64,000 bases of DNA from Eleusine coracana subsp. coracana (taxonomy: Eukaryota > Streptophyta > Magnoliopsida > Poales > Poaceae). Position 1 is the first letter of the stretch. Each line of letters begins with the position of its first letter. A program made the position numbers and the translations under genes. The stretch lies in NCBI GenBank assembly GCA_032690845.1, contig CM064427.1, positions 17,247,501 through 17,311,500 on the forward strand, given 5' to 3'. The notes beneath the pieces were generated by a model. The model was not told where the DNA came from. It saw only the letters and a program-made list of their open reading frames with translations, and made no database searches. Positions 45,360-57,438 of this stretch are shown here, one piece after another.

Positions 45360-46643
45360 ATCGACCAGCGTGATGATGCACCATGCCAGCGACGCCTCGT
45401 GACGCGGCGGCCACAGAAAATCAGCGCGGCCAAGCGAAGCCAGACCAGCACTCTGCCTTGGCTTCTTCTTCGCTGCTTCGTCTTCCCCAGCCCAGCCCGT
45501 TACGCTGCCGCTGCCGCTCTCCTGCTCCGTTCTGCAGTCCTCTCCACCGACCCAATCGCCGGCGCTTTCCCCCCTCGAGCCCGAGCTCCGTATTCGGCCT
45601 CCAAGTCTCCTCATCCGTACCAGATCCGCCCGCTCGCGCGGCGGCTGCCTCCCTGCTCGCGCCGCTCCAGATCCGCGGGCGGTGCTCCTCCGCCGCCGTC
45701 GAGATTCGCCACCGTGCCGCCGGTACTGACGCTACTGGCAGCCCGAGATCAGCTGCACGACGCGCCCCGTGGCGTCACCAGGTAACGATCTTAGGTCGCT
45801 GTGGTAGCGTAGCGCTGGGTGAAGCTCTCGGGTAGCTCGATCTTAGGGTGTGGTGCGGCAAGGAAGTCATTTAGGCAGCTCCGTGGGCTCGATCGCGGGT
45901 TTTGCTAGACGCAGAAATGATTGCTTGCTGCTGCGAGATGGTAGAGGATTGCTGGTTTGCTTAGCGTGAATTTAATCTAGAGCCCAGTCAAACTGTAGTT
46001 CCACTAACCTATGCGAGTTGGAGATGCGTGGCTTGGGTACCTTTTCTGATTCATGTGTTGTCCGGACTGGGGTTTTTAGTTGTAATTTCATTGAAGTTGC
46101 AACTGGGCACTCTATTAGTTTGAGAAGATCAATGCTTTTATGTGGAACTTATTTATTGACCAGGTAGGTGTCACTGGCTTCCTTAATGCTAGAGGTAGGC
46201 TGCATTGTTGCTTCTCTCCTGTGGAACATTTCACCGTATCTTAGTTGAATCTTAGTCTAGTGCTATGTTTTTTGCAATGTCGTTACCTAACATGCTTTTA
46301 ACTTCCTATATCCTTGGCTAGATGCTCCATTGTTTGATGCTTTGGTTCCTTCCTATGCAGATCATAATAATCTGCCGCAGTACTCTTGGTGAAGCAAGGT
46401 TGGGCAGCTTTGTTTTGTCTACATCATTCTCGTGTCTATCAAGACAAGCCACCGGAGCAAATAATGCAGACTCGATGAAATAAATACTCCTATATACATA
46501 CATATACATTTCTCAACTTCACAATGCCGAATGTTATTCTCAGGCACACCTATATGGTGTTCTTGCAATTTATTTCTGTGTCTCTGCACGGTGGAAACCT
46601 TAAGAGCGCTGATTTTACCTGCAATGCTATCTAAGTTTCAATC
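45360..46643 (+). promoter_or_regulatory. Leader exon and leader intron of the STE20-type kinase gene
   Basis: A GC-rich stretch at about 45380-45781 ends in a good donor (CACCAG|GTAACG at 45781/45782) and is followed by T-rich intron-like DNA up to the ATG at 46644. It is best explained as a non-coding first exon plus an intron in the 5' leader. A possible middle leader exon follows the acceptor TATGCAG near 46361. Open frames in the GC-rich part have no recognised domain and are not called as coding. Confidence 0.5.
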
Positions 46644-49600
46644 ATGGAGCGTGCATTGCTTAGTAGAAGGTTTCCAGTTGATCCCAATGAGTACAAGTTA
46701 TATGAGGAAATTGGAGAAGGTGTTAGTGCCACAGTATACCGAGCTCTCTGCGTCCCTCTTGATGTTGTGGTTGCCATCAAAGTGCTTGACCTTGAGAAAT
46801 GCAGCAATGATCTTGTAAGTTATGTTCCATGACAAAACTCATTCAGTTTTGGTGTTAGCCGACATTTCCTTGTCAAATTTTTTTCCAGTAGCTAAAAATT
46901 GGTGCTGACATTCCCTGAAAAGCAAAAAATTAAGCAAGCACCTAGGTCAATCGTGTCACTGTAAGGCACTTTTGGTTCTTGTGCAGTAGATGACATAGTT
47001 TAAACTTGTGGGTAGGCCCCAGGATGTTGCGTTTGAGATTTTCAGGATGAGATTCTAGAATCTGTAGTTGGTTAGGTTATTATAAGTGACAAAATAGTCT
47101 AGTACAGGTTACAATTTAAGGCTTTAAGCAGAAAATGATGTGCATGTGCCATGTGCTTATTGATTGGTGAGTGACAAAATTTTGTTAGGTCTTGACTATG
47201 CATTTGACTCATTTTATACCGCTTGCACCAGCTGGCCTTGAAGGCACACATTTTTATAGGGCAAACTGCTATAAAGAAATATTTCTTTTACTGCATGTGA
47301 CAACTGATGTTTAAAGTATGCCAATAAAGCTTGTATGATTATAGGCAATCTTTTCCAACTACAAAATTGTAGGGCAATCTGTTTCATATATATTAACACT
47401 ATGTAGATCATGTGAAACTGTTTCATTTATAAGATTTTTTTCTGTTAAAACTGGAATGCAGGATCCTTGTTTCGAAGGGTATTTAATAGTTTAACATGCT
47501 CTCGATGTTAATAAGATACCATAAGTGCAATTTTTTTATATTAATTTGTGTGATTAAGTATCAGGGCCAGATATGCTGTGTCACCTACGTGCAAAGTTTA
47601 AATAATACGTTCCAAACATTTTTTTTTTGACCTGCTGTAAACTATATTCTTCTATTGACAGAAAAGCTGTAATAGGAGTTGTATATTTCATTCGTGGCAA
47701 CATTGTAATTTTCTGTGAGCCAATGCTTTCTGATGTATATGGGAAAGCTATTCCGTTCTGAACTTCAGATAAACTGCCTCCTTTTGTGCTAAGAGGATTT
47801 TGTGTTCTTTTCCTTTTCTCCTTTTGCGCATGCTTGTTTCTACTGTACATAACTGATAAGCAGATTGATGGTCGGCTGTTTATCCTGTGGCCTTTTGTTT
47901 CTCATCCTTTTGATATTGTTATTTCTTAGGATGGGATAAGACGGGAAGTGCAAACTATGAGTTTACTTGATCACCCGAACCTTCTTGCTGCACATTGTTC
48001 ATTTACAAATGGACACGAGCTTTGGGTTGTCATGCCTTATATGGCTGCTGGATCTGCTCTCCACATCATGAAGACTTCTTTTCCGGAAGGATTTGATGAG
48101 CCGGTCATTGCAACACTTCTACGGGAAGTTCTGAAAGCTCTCGTCTACCTACATTCTCAAGGGCATATTCATAGAGACGTAAAGGTAATATTTCATTGTA
48201 GTCCTTCAAATCTCTATTTGTATTGTAGAGCATAAGCATAGTATCTTAGCATCCTGAAATTTGGATTGACTTGTTTGAAATTTAGGTATGTGCTGTTTAT
48301 CTCTGCTATAGAGAATACCACTCCTGAATCTCCTAAAATTCTATGCCATAGCAATGCATCACCTTCATTCCTTTATACAAAGTATTCGTAGTTGAATTTG
48401 TATGTATTTTACTACCTGTGTCCCAAAATACATGCCATGCATAGCCAGAATGAAAGTATTTTGGAATGGAGGTGATATATAACGCTTATGAAACCTTATG
48501 ACTCATGGCATATGGTAATTCATTCAGCGGATGGATCATATAGAAGTTTCATTTTTTATGCCCTTTGTTGCTATGAATATTCATCATTGTTAGAAGTGTG
48601 ACGCTATGCAACAAAAGATTTTGGCTCAGACAGGCTGATAGTATCTTTGGGTTCATGATAGGACATTATAATGGGAGGTGTTTGAAGAGTAGAGAAACAA
48701 GCACCATTGTTATTTTATATTGAGCGTAGAGCTCACTGCTAACCAGTTTACTCAGGCTGCTGCACAGGAATTACCTAGTTGTGCACTGGTAGGTGCAGTT
48801 GCTCCCCACATTTGTCTTGGTTATAATAGTTAGAATCGACCTTGGTTTTCTTGGCAGTGTCCAGGGTTGTTTGCACTGTTAGTATACATGGCTTGTTGAG
48901 GGGACAGAAAGGAGTTAGATGCTTCCCTTGTTTCGAGACATGTCATTGTAAAGTTTTGGCTTTGCTAGATACCATTATGAAATGAACTCATGGTCACTTG
49001 CTGAGACCTGTGGTTGTTCTTGATGCTAATAAGCCCACCACTATTCCTTTCTTTTTCATTCTCCACTGTTCGGCACCATACTGAGAGCTTGCCACCCCTT
49101 GAACTGGCACACTGTCCTCCCGTTGCCAAGAAACACCACACCTACAACCATATTTTGAGTGCGGAGTTTATTTTCGAAGAAGAAACTTGGAAGTGGCATG
49201 CTGCCAAAGTGTGGATGCGACTAAGCACTAAGGGAGTTCTGTATGTGTTTGATTTCTGAAAAAGAATGAAAAGAATATAGAGATGAGCTAGCATATGATA
49301 ATAGAAAGTAACAACGGAAAACCTTAAAATGCTAGTGATATAATGTTTGTCTAATTACCTAAAAAATATAATGTTTGTCTATGTGTTTCAATTTAATTTT
49401 GTTATCACTTGGATTCATGTTCTAAATTATATTCCACATAACTAATCTATTTCAGGCTGGAAACATCTTAATAGATACAAATGGAGCTGTTAAGCTAGGA
49501 GATTTTGGAGTGTCAGCCTGCATGTTTGATACTGGAAATAGACAGAGAGCAAGAAATACATTTGTTGGGACCCCTTGCTGGTGAATATTTGTACCCATTA

Positions 49601-52600
49601 ATTTGCATATCATTCTTTTTAGCCTATTATCATTTTCATTCTCTGTTCATATGAACATACATGTGGTGTTCTTATGTAACTCCTTTTGGACTGCAGGATG
49701 GCTCCTGAAGTCATGCAACAACTGCATGGTTACGATTACAAGTAAGTCCATGACTACTAGCTCTAAATTTGATAAATATCCTAGCTGCTTAAGTTGTTCA
49801 GATATTCCTTTGTCTTTTAATATTTTGGTTTACAATTTGCAAACAGAGCTGACGTTTGGTCATTTGGGATAACGGCGTTGGAGCTAGCACATGGTCATGC
49901 TCCATTCTCAAAGTACCCTCCCATGAAGGTCAGCTTTGAAGGCTTAACAGTTTATTTGCATTAACTGTTTCACCAAAATTTTGGAATGAGACACATGTTT
50001 TTTCCATGTAGGTGTTGCTTATGACCTTGCAAAATGCACCACCAGGTTTAGACTATGAGAGGGACAAGCGGTTTTCAAAGGTTTGTTCTGTTTACTAAGT
50101 TCAGTTTCTTGGAATATATGATTTTCTTATTAATATATGTTTCTTGTTTGTAGTCTTTCAAGGATTTGGTTGCCACATGCTTAGTCAAGGATCCGCGCAA
50201 GCGCCCTTCTTCAGAAAAGCTGTTGAAGCATTCTTTTTTTAAGCAAGCACGGACAGCTGAATTTCTTGCACAAAGTATTGTTGATGGCCTCCCTCTGCTG
50301 GGTGAACGCTTTAGGGAATTGAAGGTGTAAATAATTGTTTATGAGGTGACATGACCTTATTGTAAATATAGAATGACCTTTGTTTACTTCCCTTGTAGGC
50401 CAAAGAGGCTGGCTTACTTCTCAATAATAAGCTTGGTGCAGAGAGCAAAGAGCAGCTATCACAGGTTAGAGCTTTTCCTTTTCTGTGAAATCATGAATCT
50501 TCGGCCATTTTAGGTAATGGTGTCTAATCTTACAGCCATCATTTACCAAGGGGGTCATAGGTTTTATTTAGAAGAGTATCTATGGTTCTGCATGATTTTT
50601 TCCTTTTTAAATATTTTTTCCTAGTATAGTTGCTGGTTCCCCACCTTGAAAAGGAAAAACTTCATTTAATTTTTTTCTCTACTTTCCATGTACCTGTGGC
50701 TTTTATTCTGTTCTGAAACTCTTTAGAACAGGGAAATGGATGTTAGAAGAACTGCTTGTGTTTCTCATGTCCTTATTTATCCTCTATTATACAATATATT
50801 ATTTGAACTTTTCTTGGTTTGAGACTCAATCTATACATGCAAATATTTTAGGTTTTGTAATTACTATTGCTGACAGATATAATGATCTGCCTTTCAGAAA
50901 GAGTACATACGGGGCATCAGTGGTTGGAATTTCAATCTAGAGGACTTGAAAAATGCAGCTGCCCTTGTAAGAATCGAATTTTGGGTGCTAGATTGTTGTT
51001 AATACTTCACTGAAAATAGCCAAAAGAAGTGACTGCCAAAACTGAGTTTTTCTAATCTTAAGATGTGTTCTTTGACAGCTAGATAACTCAAATGGCACTT
51101 GTCATTATGATGTCAGTGATAACAAAATTAAGGATGACTCACAAGACACTTGTGTTCAACCAGAAGATAATTACCAGAAAATGGTGAACCATGTTGCTTC
51201 TGGAATGCCTGAAGAGGTATGGACTACTGAGTCCCTCATCATATCATAGTTATTAGTTACTCAACTTGATGATAAACTAACCTTAAATAATTACATCAAA
51301 CTTAGGAGGATGAGATACAAGAAGTTGAAGATTTGAATGATGCTCTGTCCTCATCTTTTCCAAGCCGACCCCTCGAGGCACTAAAGTAAGCTCTTCTGTT
51401 AATGCCAGGGCAATGCAATATTTTGATGTCATGTTGGACATTATTTGATTTTGTGAAATCTTTGACTTGTTACTGTAGTATTATAGTTACTCTTCTAAGC
51501 ATGATATGGTCTGTGCCTGCATTTATCTATTTAACTATAAATTAAGGTTTTTTTAATCTGTGTTACGGCTGGAACATTTTATTAAACTAGATTTACTATC
51601 TTGGGGATTAAGGGGAATAATGTTTATCATTTATAGTAATTATGGAAGTACTGTTCCTTTAGAAGGAAGTCAATATTGTTTCCCAAGTTGAGCAAAATAG
51701 ATATGGTATGCAGTGAATTTTGATGCACATGAAAAAAAAACTCAACGGCTGCTTGTATTTTCACTGTTTATCTTTCCTCCATTGCTGCATTTTGTTTACC
51801 ATGTTTTGAGCCTGTATTGTAGAAGTAGTAGTGAATTATGAGGGATCTTCACTGACTAGTGATACAGATCTTGCTTTGATGTTCGTGGTGCTGATGACCC
51901 TGATCCGGCTGCTTCTGATTCGAGGGTACAACCAAGTGTCGGATCTGTAAATATGCAACAGTTTTCAAAAAATGAACAGTGCAAAAGTGCCAATTGCAAT
52001 GGTGAAAGTTTGGAAAGAAGTGCATCTGTACCATTGAATCTGGGCAGCAGTGGATGCCACAAGTTCCCAAGTGGCTCTCTAATACCTGATCAAATTCTTT
52101 ATCCTTACACAAATGCTGATGTGGAAAGGTAAACTATTTTTCTCACTTTATCATTTTTGCATGTAAAGTTATATATTTGGTTAGTCTATGCCATTGCTAA
52201 ATGTAGTATACTGAAAAACACTACAATCAAGGGTCCTAGGCTGTAGGTTTGACCTATATTACATGTGAAATTGTATTTTTCCTACTACATGATACATGGG
52301 CTCAAAGAATTGTAACACTGTCGCATATTACTGCTTTAAGCATTGTAAAAGATGCTTATGGCACTAGGCGTTAGGCGTGTAGAGCCTTGTCGGGCTAAAC
52401 ATGGAGGTGATGCTGTGTAAGACTTCGCGACCGCTTTTTAGAAGTTTGTGGTGAACTATCAGATATTTTATTAAAGGTGGTGAAAATTATTTATCTGTTA
52501 CACGTGGTTTTGTTATGCTGCAATAACTGCCTGTTGGGTGTGCTTCACCACTCATAACTCGTGATTTCATGTGCCAGCTTAGCAACCAGCATGACTCTAC

Positions 52601-55600
52601 TCTATATTGCCTGCATCTCTCCCGTTCTATATTTGCTTGGTTGTTGGTGCTACGTATTTTTTGGTAAATGGAAGAATGAATGTAGTAGCTAAACAAGAGC
52701 TTTATGTTTCTTTTCTTTTCTCGCAACATGTGCTTAAAAAATATTCTCGAGTCTGAAAGGATATATTGTTGGCACCTGTTGGGTGTGCATCACCACTCAT
52801 AACTTGCGATTTTATGTGCCAGTTTACCAACCAGCATGACTTAACTCTATTGCCTGCGTCTCTTCCGTTCTATATTTGCTTGGTTGTTGGTGCTACATGT
52901 TTTTTGGTGGAGGCAAAGTAAATGGAAGAATGAAAATAGTAGACAAACAAGAGCTTTATGTTTTTTTTTCTTGCAACATTTGCTTAAAAAATAATTTCGA
53001 GTCTGAATGGGTATATTGTTTGCGTAGTCAATGTGCTTAACTTAACTCTCGAACTGTATTTTTCTTGCATATCTATTTAAGATCTGTTTGACTGAGCCAA
53101 GTTCTATATTGTGGTAGTGTTCTTCTACCCTTGGGTCTTTTGTGCACAGTTTCCATAAATCTGACAACTACCAATCAAGTCCAAAGATCTTATTAATCTT
53201 TCCTTTGATATTATGATATAGAACATTTGCAATATTTGTTTTGACAACAGATTCTGTTGTTCATTCTGGCATTAGTGAACCTGAAAATTGAGAACAAACC
53301 AAAGAAGCATGTGTATACCCATACATCTTTTGACAGAAGCATTGCATGTTCTGTACATTGTTCTCTGTATACACTTATTGCTTTCAAATTTTCGTATGTT
53401 TTTTCTTTCAATGAAGGGATGGGTTTCGTCAGAAAAATCCAAGCATCAGGAACCGCAGTGGTCCTTTATTGTTCCGTCCAGTAAAGGATTCACGTGCCCA
53501 TTTACCTGGTAAGATGCTGAAACTTAAGCACACCCCCCTTACCGTCCCATTTGTTTCTACATTTGCTTTGGGTGTGGGTGCAACATGCATGATCTGGCAA
53601 CTAACCAATTCTTCTGTTGTTTCTCCAAAGAAGCTGGAGCTGCATATATTGTAGCTTTTACTTGTTCTTACTTATGCTTTATACTCAATTATCACATCCA
53701 TTTCTGATACAGTTGCATCGGAGGAGCCATCTGAAGGAAAAGTTGTTCGTAGGAGGGGGCGTTTCCAGGTTACATCAGACAGTACGTCTCAGAAGGTATG
53801 GTTTTATTTAATTGAAATGTAATAGCAGATGAGCCATCTGAAGGGAAAGTTGTTTATTATATATTTTTTTCTTATTTATCCAGTATGGTTAAAGTGAATG
53901 TAACATAGCTTCTATTGTTAATGCACTGGGACCTCGGATTATCTCTTACTGGTTTGAGCTGCATTTACTCATGTTTAGAGGATAAATTTGTTAATATAAT
54001 TTAGTTAAATCAAGCCTGAACTGAGCATATCGGCATAGTCTTAATGTGATGAGTATTCAATTCGTGATATATTCTGCAAATCTTGAAAAAAAAAACTAAA
54101 ACATTGAATGCATAACAGGTAGAGTTGAATGGAAGTAAATGCAAGAATATGACCCACAATAACATTTGTTGACCGGGCTAATTTTGGAAAAAACTAAAAC
54201 ATCGAATGAATAATTGGTAGACTTGAAAGGAAGTAAATATGAGAATATGACCCACAATAACATTTGTTGACAAGTTGCACTCCATCACTAGATAACCATT
54301 TGTTAAATCCTGCTTGTGTTGGTAACCAGCCCGCATTCCAGCAGGGTTTTGAAACACAGGCACATGGATCCATATATCTGTGATTGATTATGCATCTAGA
54401 CGTGTATTTGTGTATTTAGAATTGAAGAATGCCTGCATAGATAGCTTTGAGAGTATCAAGTTTTAAAGTGGACAATTCATTGACGGCTGGAATTCTAATC
54501 TAGAAGAGAATTGAAGTGCTTATCCTACTGCATGTCCCAGATTCTTTATTATGTTGTTAAAAGGATTGTATTATCTATTACGAAAGCACAGAAAAGCTTT
54601 GTACTGTCCTAGCATAAAAGTCATGATATGCAATATCTTTTGATCTGCTGCATTTTAAATTTTTGCGTGTTTGTTATTTAACTATGGTTCTCTTCCATGT
54701 TGCCATTAAACTTCTCATTTCTTTGATGGACATGAGATTCTTTCACTGTGAAACTAACATTCAAAATGCACTTTTGATGTTATCTTAGTATCACCAAGTA
54801 AATTTATACACTGTTTTGCCATCTACTACTTTCTCAGGTAGCCTCATCCGCATGCAGCAGCAGGGCAAATCTACCTATTGGAGCAGTGCGCCCAAATCCC
54901 AAGTCCTCATCAATTCTTCCAGCATTGCAATTTTTGATGCAGCAAAATACTATGCAAAAGGTATTACTCTATTTCTCATTTAATTTAAATTTTAAGAATC
55001 GTCCAGGATTTTCACAATGTCTGTTTTCACAGGAAGTATTAAGTCGACTGATTTCTTCAATCGAGGACACATTTGGTATGCATGAGTGCTATATTTTATT
55101 TTGGGTTTAAATATTTACACTGAACACAGTGTTGATTTACGGTTTTGCATGTGCGTATTGTTGAACAGATGCTTCTGAAGCAAGTGTAGCCAGTTCGTCT
55201 CAGGTGTGTAACATGTTGTGTCTTGTAATGATCTTTTGTTTTTATTTGAACTAAGAAGCATTTCATTAACTGAGTTGGAAACATCTTGCTGTGTTTAATA
55301 GCTATCATGTTAGCCTTAATGTTGAACAAACATGAAGTTATTAAAATGCTACAATTGTTGATCTATTTGCAGTCTTCTGGAGTGCTTGTTAAGGAAAAGG
55401 AATTGCAGTCATACGTTATCCATTTGCAGCAAAGGTATGGTAATAATTTTGAAAATGGTTCATTATACTTTCAGAAACGTGACATGTTTGTGGAAAATTT
55501 TCAGTGTCACTGAACTAAATGAGGAAATACAACGACTAAAGCTCCGAAACAATCAGGTAACAGAACTTTCTGCAAATATATTTTGAACACATTTCTTGTG

Positions 55601-55786
55601 AGTTGGAAAAATGTAACTTTTTTTTATGCAACGACTCAAGTCTGCAAGGTGCTTAAGCCTTAAGCTTTGATTCACATTATGAATCTTTGTATTTACCACC
55701 TTCTCTTTGCATGACAGCTCGAGCAGCAGATCAATGCATTGTCAAAAACAGATGAAAGGTCCCAAACTGAGGATAACCAGCAATGA
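46644..55786 (+). CDS. STE20/GCK-type Ser/Thr protein kinase (SPAK/OSR1-like, plant FRAY2-like)
   Basis: Cytoplasmic signalling kinase of the STE20 superfamily. Twenty coding exons: 46644-46814, 47930-48184, 49456-49580, 49697-49741, 49847-49928, 50012-50080, 50154-50324, 50399-50464, 50898-50966, 51079-51216, 51306-51385, 51868-52128, 53417-53508, 53713-53795, 54838-54960, 55033-55075, 55169-55203, 55373-55434, 55505-55556, 55718-55786; 2091 nt, 696 residues, in frame throughout. The kinase domain (about 17-278) has GEGVSATVY, Lys46 (VAIK), HRDVKAGNIL (Asp140), Asp158 (LGDFG), GTPCWMAPEV (the STE20 signature) and DVWSFGITALELA. The tail is Ser/Asp-rich, then basic (VRRRGRF), and ends in a short coiled coil (EKELQSYVIHLQ to RLKLRNNQ). 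Regulators and substrates cannot be read from sequence. ATG 46644 is followed directly by family sequence. Confidence 0.93.
48412..48475. mobile_element. Short Stowaway-like MITE
   Basis: A 64-bp element with inverted ends ctacctgtgtcccaaaatac and, on the other strand, tcacctccattccaaaatac, with TA on each side (48410-48411 and 48476-48477). It looks like a diverged, internally deleted Stowaway. It lies in intron 2 of the STE20-type kinase gene. Confidence 0.65.
52530..53024 (+). repeat. Tandem duplication, about 245-bp units, in intron 12 of the kinase gene
   Basis: Copy 1 (52530-52774) and copy 2 (52775-53024) share long stretches, including cctgttgggtgtgc, caccactcataact, gttctatatttgcttggttg and caagagctttatgtt, with point differences and small indels. 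The copies abut directly, so it is a tandem duplication within the intron. No terminal repeats or coding capacity were seen. Confidence 0.85.
54091..54275 (+). repeat. Direct duplication, 98-bp period, in intron 14 of the kinase gene
   Basis: Copies at 54091-54177 and 54189-54275 share aaaaactaaaaca, gaagtaaat and gaatatgacccacaataaca followed by tttgttgac. They differ at about one position in ten. It is a local duplication without other features. Confidence 0.85.
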
Positions 55787-57438
55787 CTTTTTGTGCCATT
55801 TACCCCCAATGTATATCTCAGCTCCCCAATTTTGAACTTGATTAGCAGAAATTTAATTGTTTTTTCTTTTAAAGTCAGGGTCGTATCATTGTAACTGTAA
55901 GTATTTAGCAAAGATGGAACCATAGTATTTTGATCTGTACAGCTTTGCTTTGTTTATAATTTGGAAAGAGTAGTTTATTCAAGGTAATATGTCGAATACA
56001 TCTTTAACTTTAGCACATACTTGTGAAATTATGTAAACACCGAGCAGTCTGTTGCGTGGAGTGGGTTGGACTGTTTACGTTGCACTGATTTCTGGATCTC
56101 GCATTGGGGGTCCAAGAATAGCGACCAATAATCTTTTCCGTTCTCTCTTCTTTATCATGATTAGTTTAGTGGATGCGGTGTGTTTCCTCACCTATTCCCT
56201 TGCCTAAGGGAGCAGAGAACTTAAAAGTCTGACATAAGAGGGGTATTTACGATATTCAAGTTTGAAGTCTACAGTTAAAACGGTGATGTCGATTCCCTTC
56301 TTAGACCTGATTATGTAAGTAAATTGCAAAAACTTGAAATAAAACTGCAGTAGTTCATTTTTAAAATGTACTACTTTCATATGCTTGCGTTGTAAAAAAC
56401 TATAAAATTTGTGTAGCTCATTTTGAAAATCTACTATTTTGACATCTTGTTTAAATGACTACAATTATTTCATTTCACTACGGTATAGGTCCACCTGTCA
56501 GCCTCAATGTTTGTGAAGGTAGAATGTTTTAGTGGAATGAGAGTAGTTGTAGTTTTTTGCAAGTGGCATAAAGTATTTTTCAATCCATGTCAATATAACT
56601 GCAGGTTTTTGACATTCAGTTTAAAAATAGATGTCTAGAATTTCGTAGTGGGCTATGGAGGATTTCTATATTTTCCAATGCCACAGATGGAATTGTTCTT
56701 TCACGTTTCATACTGTCCAATCCATTCCCTGAATCTGGCCCGCCCAATAATCCCATGAAAAAAGAGTTTAGGTCATGTTATAAAATAAGGATAAAGTCCA
56801 TTTAACTCCCTTCATGTATTGTCGAAGTTCAATCAAACAATTTAAAGAATCGATGCCTAGATTTTCTCGAGACTCATACGGTGTACGGTGGGAGAGATCT
56901 TCAGCTAAATATAGAAATAACAGTAGCGAAATTCGACTAATTTTCCGCCTACTTTCGAGCTGTTCCAATTTGCTCCTTTGCGGCTAAGAACTGAAGTGCC
57001 TATATACGTGATAACCATTTCTTTAATTAGGTTGGGTTTTCTTGCTGCCGCGGCGAAATCCCCTGGACCCTTCAATTCCTTGGCATTGGATTTGCCTTCT
57101 TTCCGGTGCCTCGTGGTTAGAGTTATAATTTTTCTCTCAATTTTCTTTCTTTGTTTCGTTCAACAACAAATCTCCTACTGCAGTTCCATTCTCCCCTGAA
57201 ATCGAGCTTGAGGCTACTGTTCAAGATCTTAACACTTCAAGGAGATGGTCGATGAGGAATTGTAATAACAAAGAATGGGCAGAAAGAAGGTTGGGCATTG
57301 CAATTTCTATCCAAGCCCAAAGGAACGAAAGGAAGAGCAACATTTTTTCAGGAGAGTTTGCTTAATGATTTTCTCGATTGAGATAGAGGATAGATACTTT
57401 GATCAACTAACAAAGAAGGCGCGCTCAATAAAGAAACC
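55787..57438. other. Spacer between kinase and second PERK genes
   Basis: The left part is the 3' untranslated region of the kinase gene, probably to about 55970. The right part (roughly 57000-57438) should hold the promoter and leader of the second PERK. No further gene, RNA or recognised mobile element was found in between. Confidence 0.5.

Noticed and set aside
45383..45835. 150-codon frames in the GC-rich block before the kinase
   Set aside because: No recognised domain, biased composition (Ala/Arg/Ser/Pro), and a donor site at 45781; better read as a leader exon.
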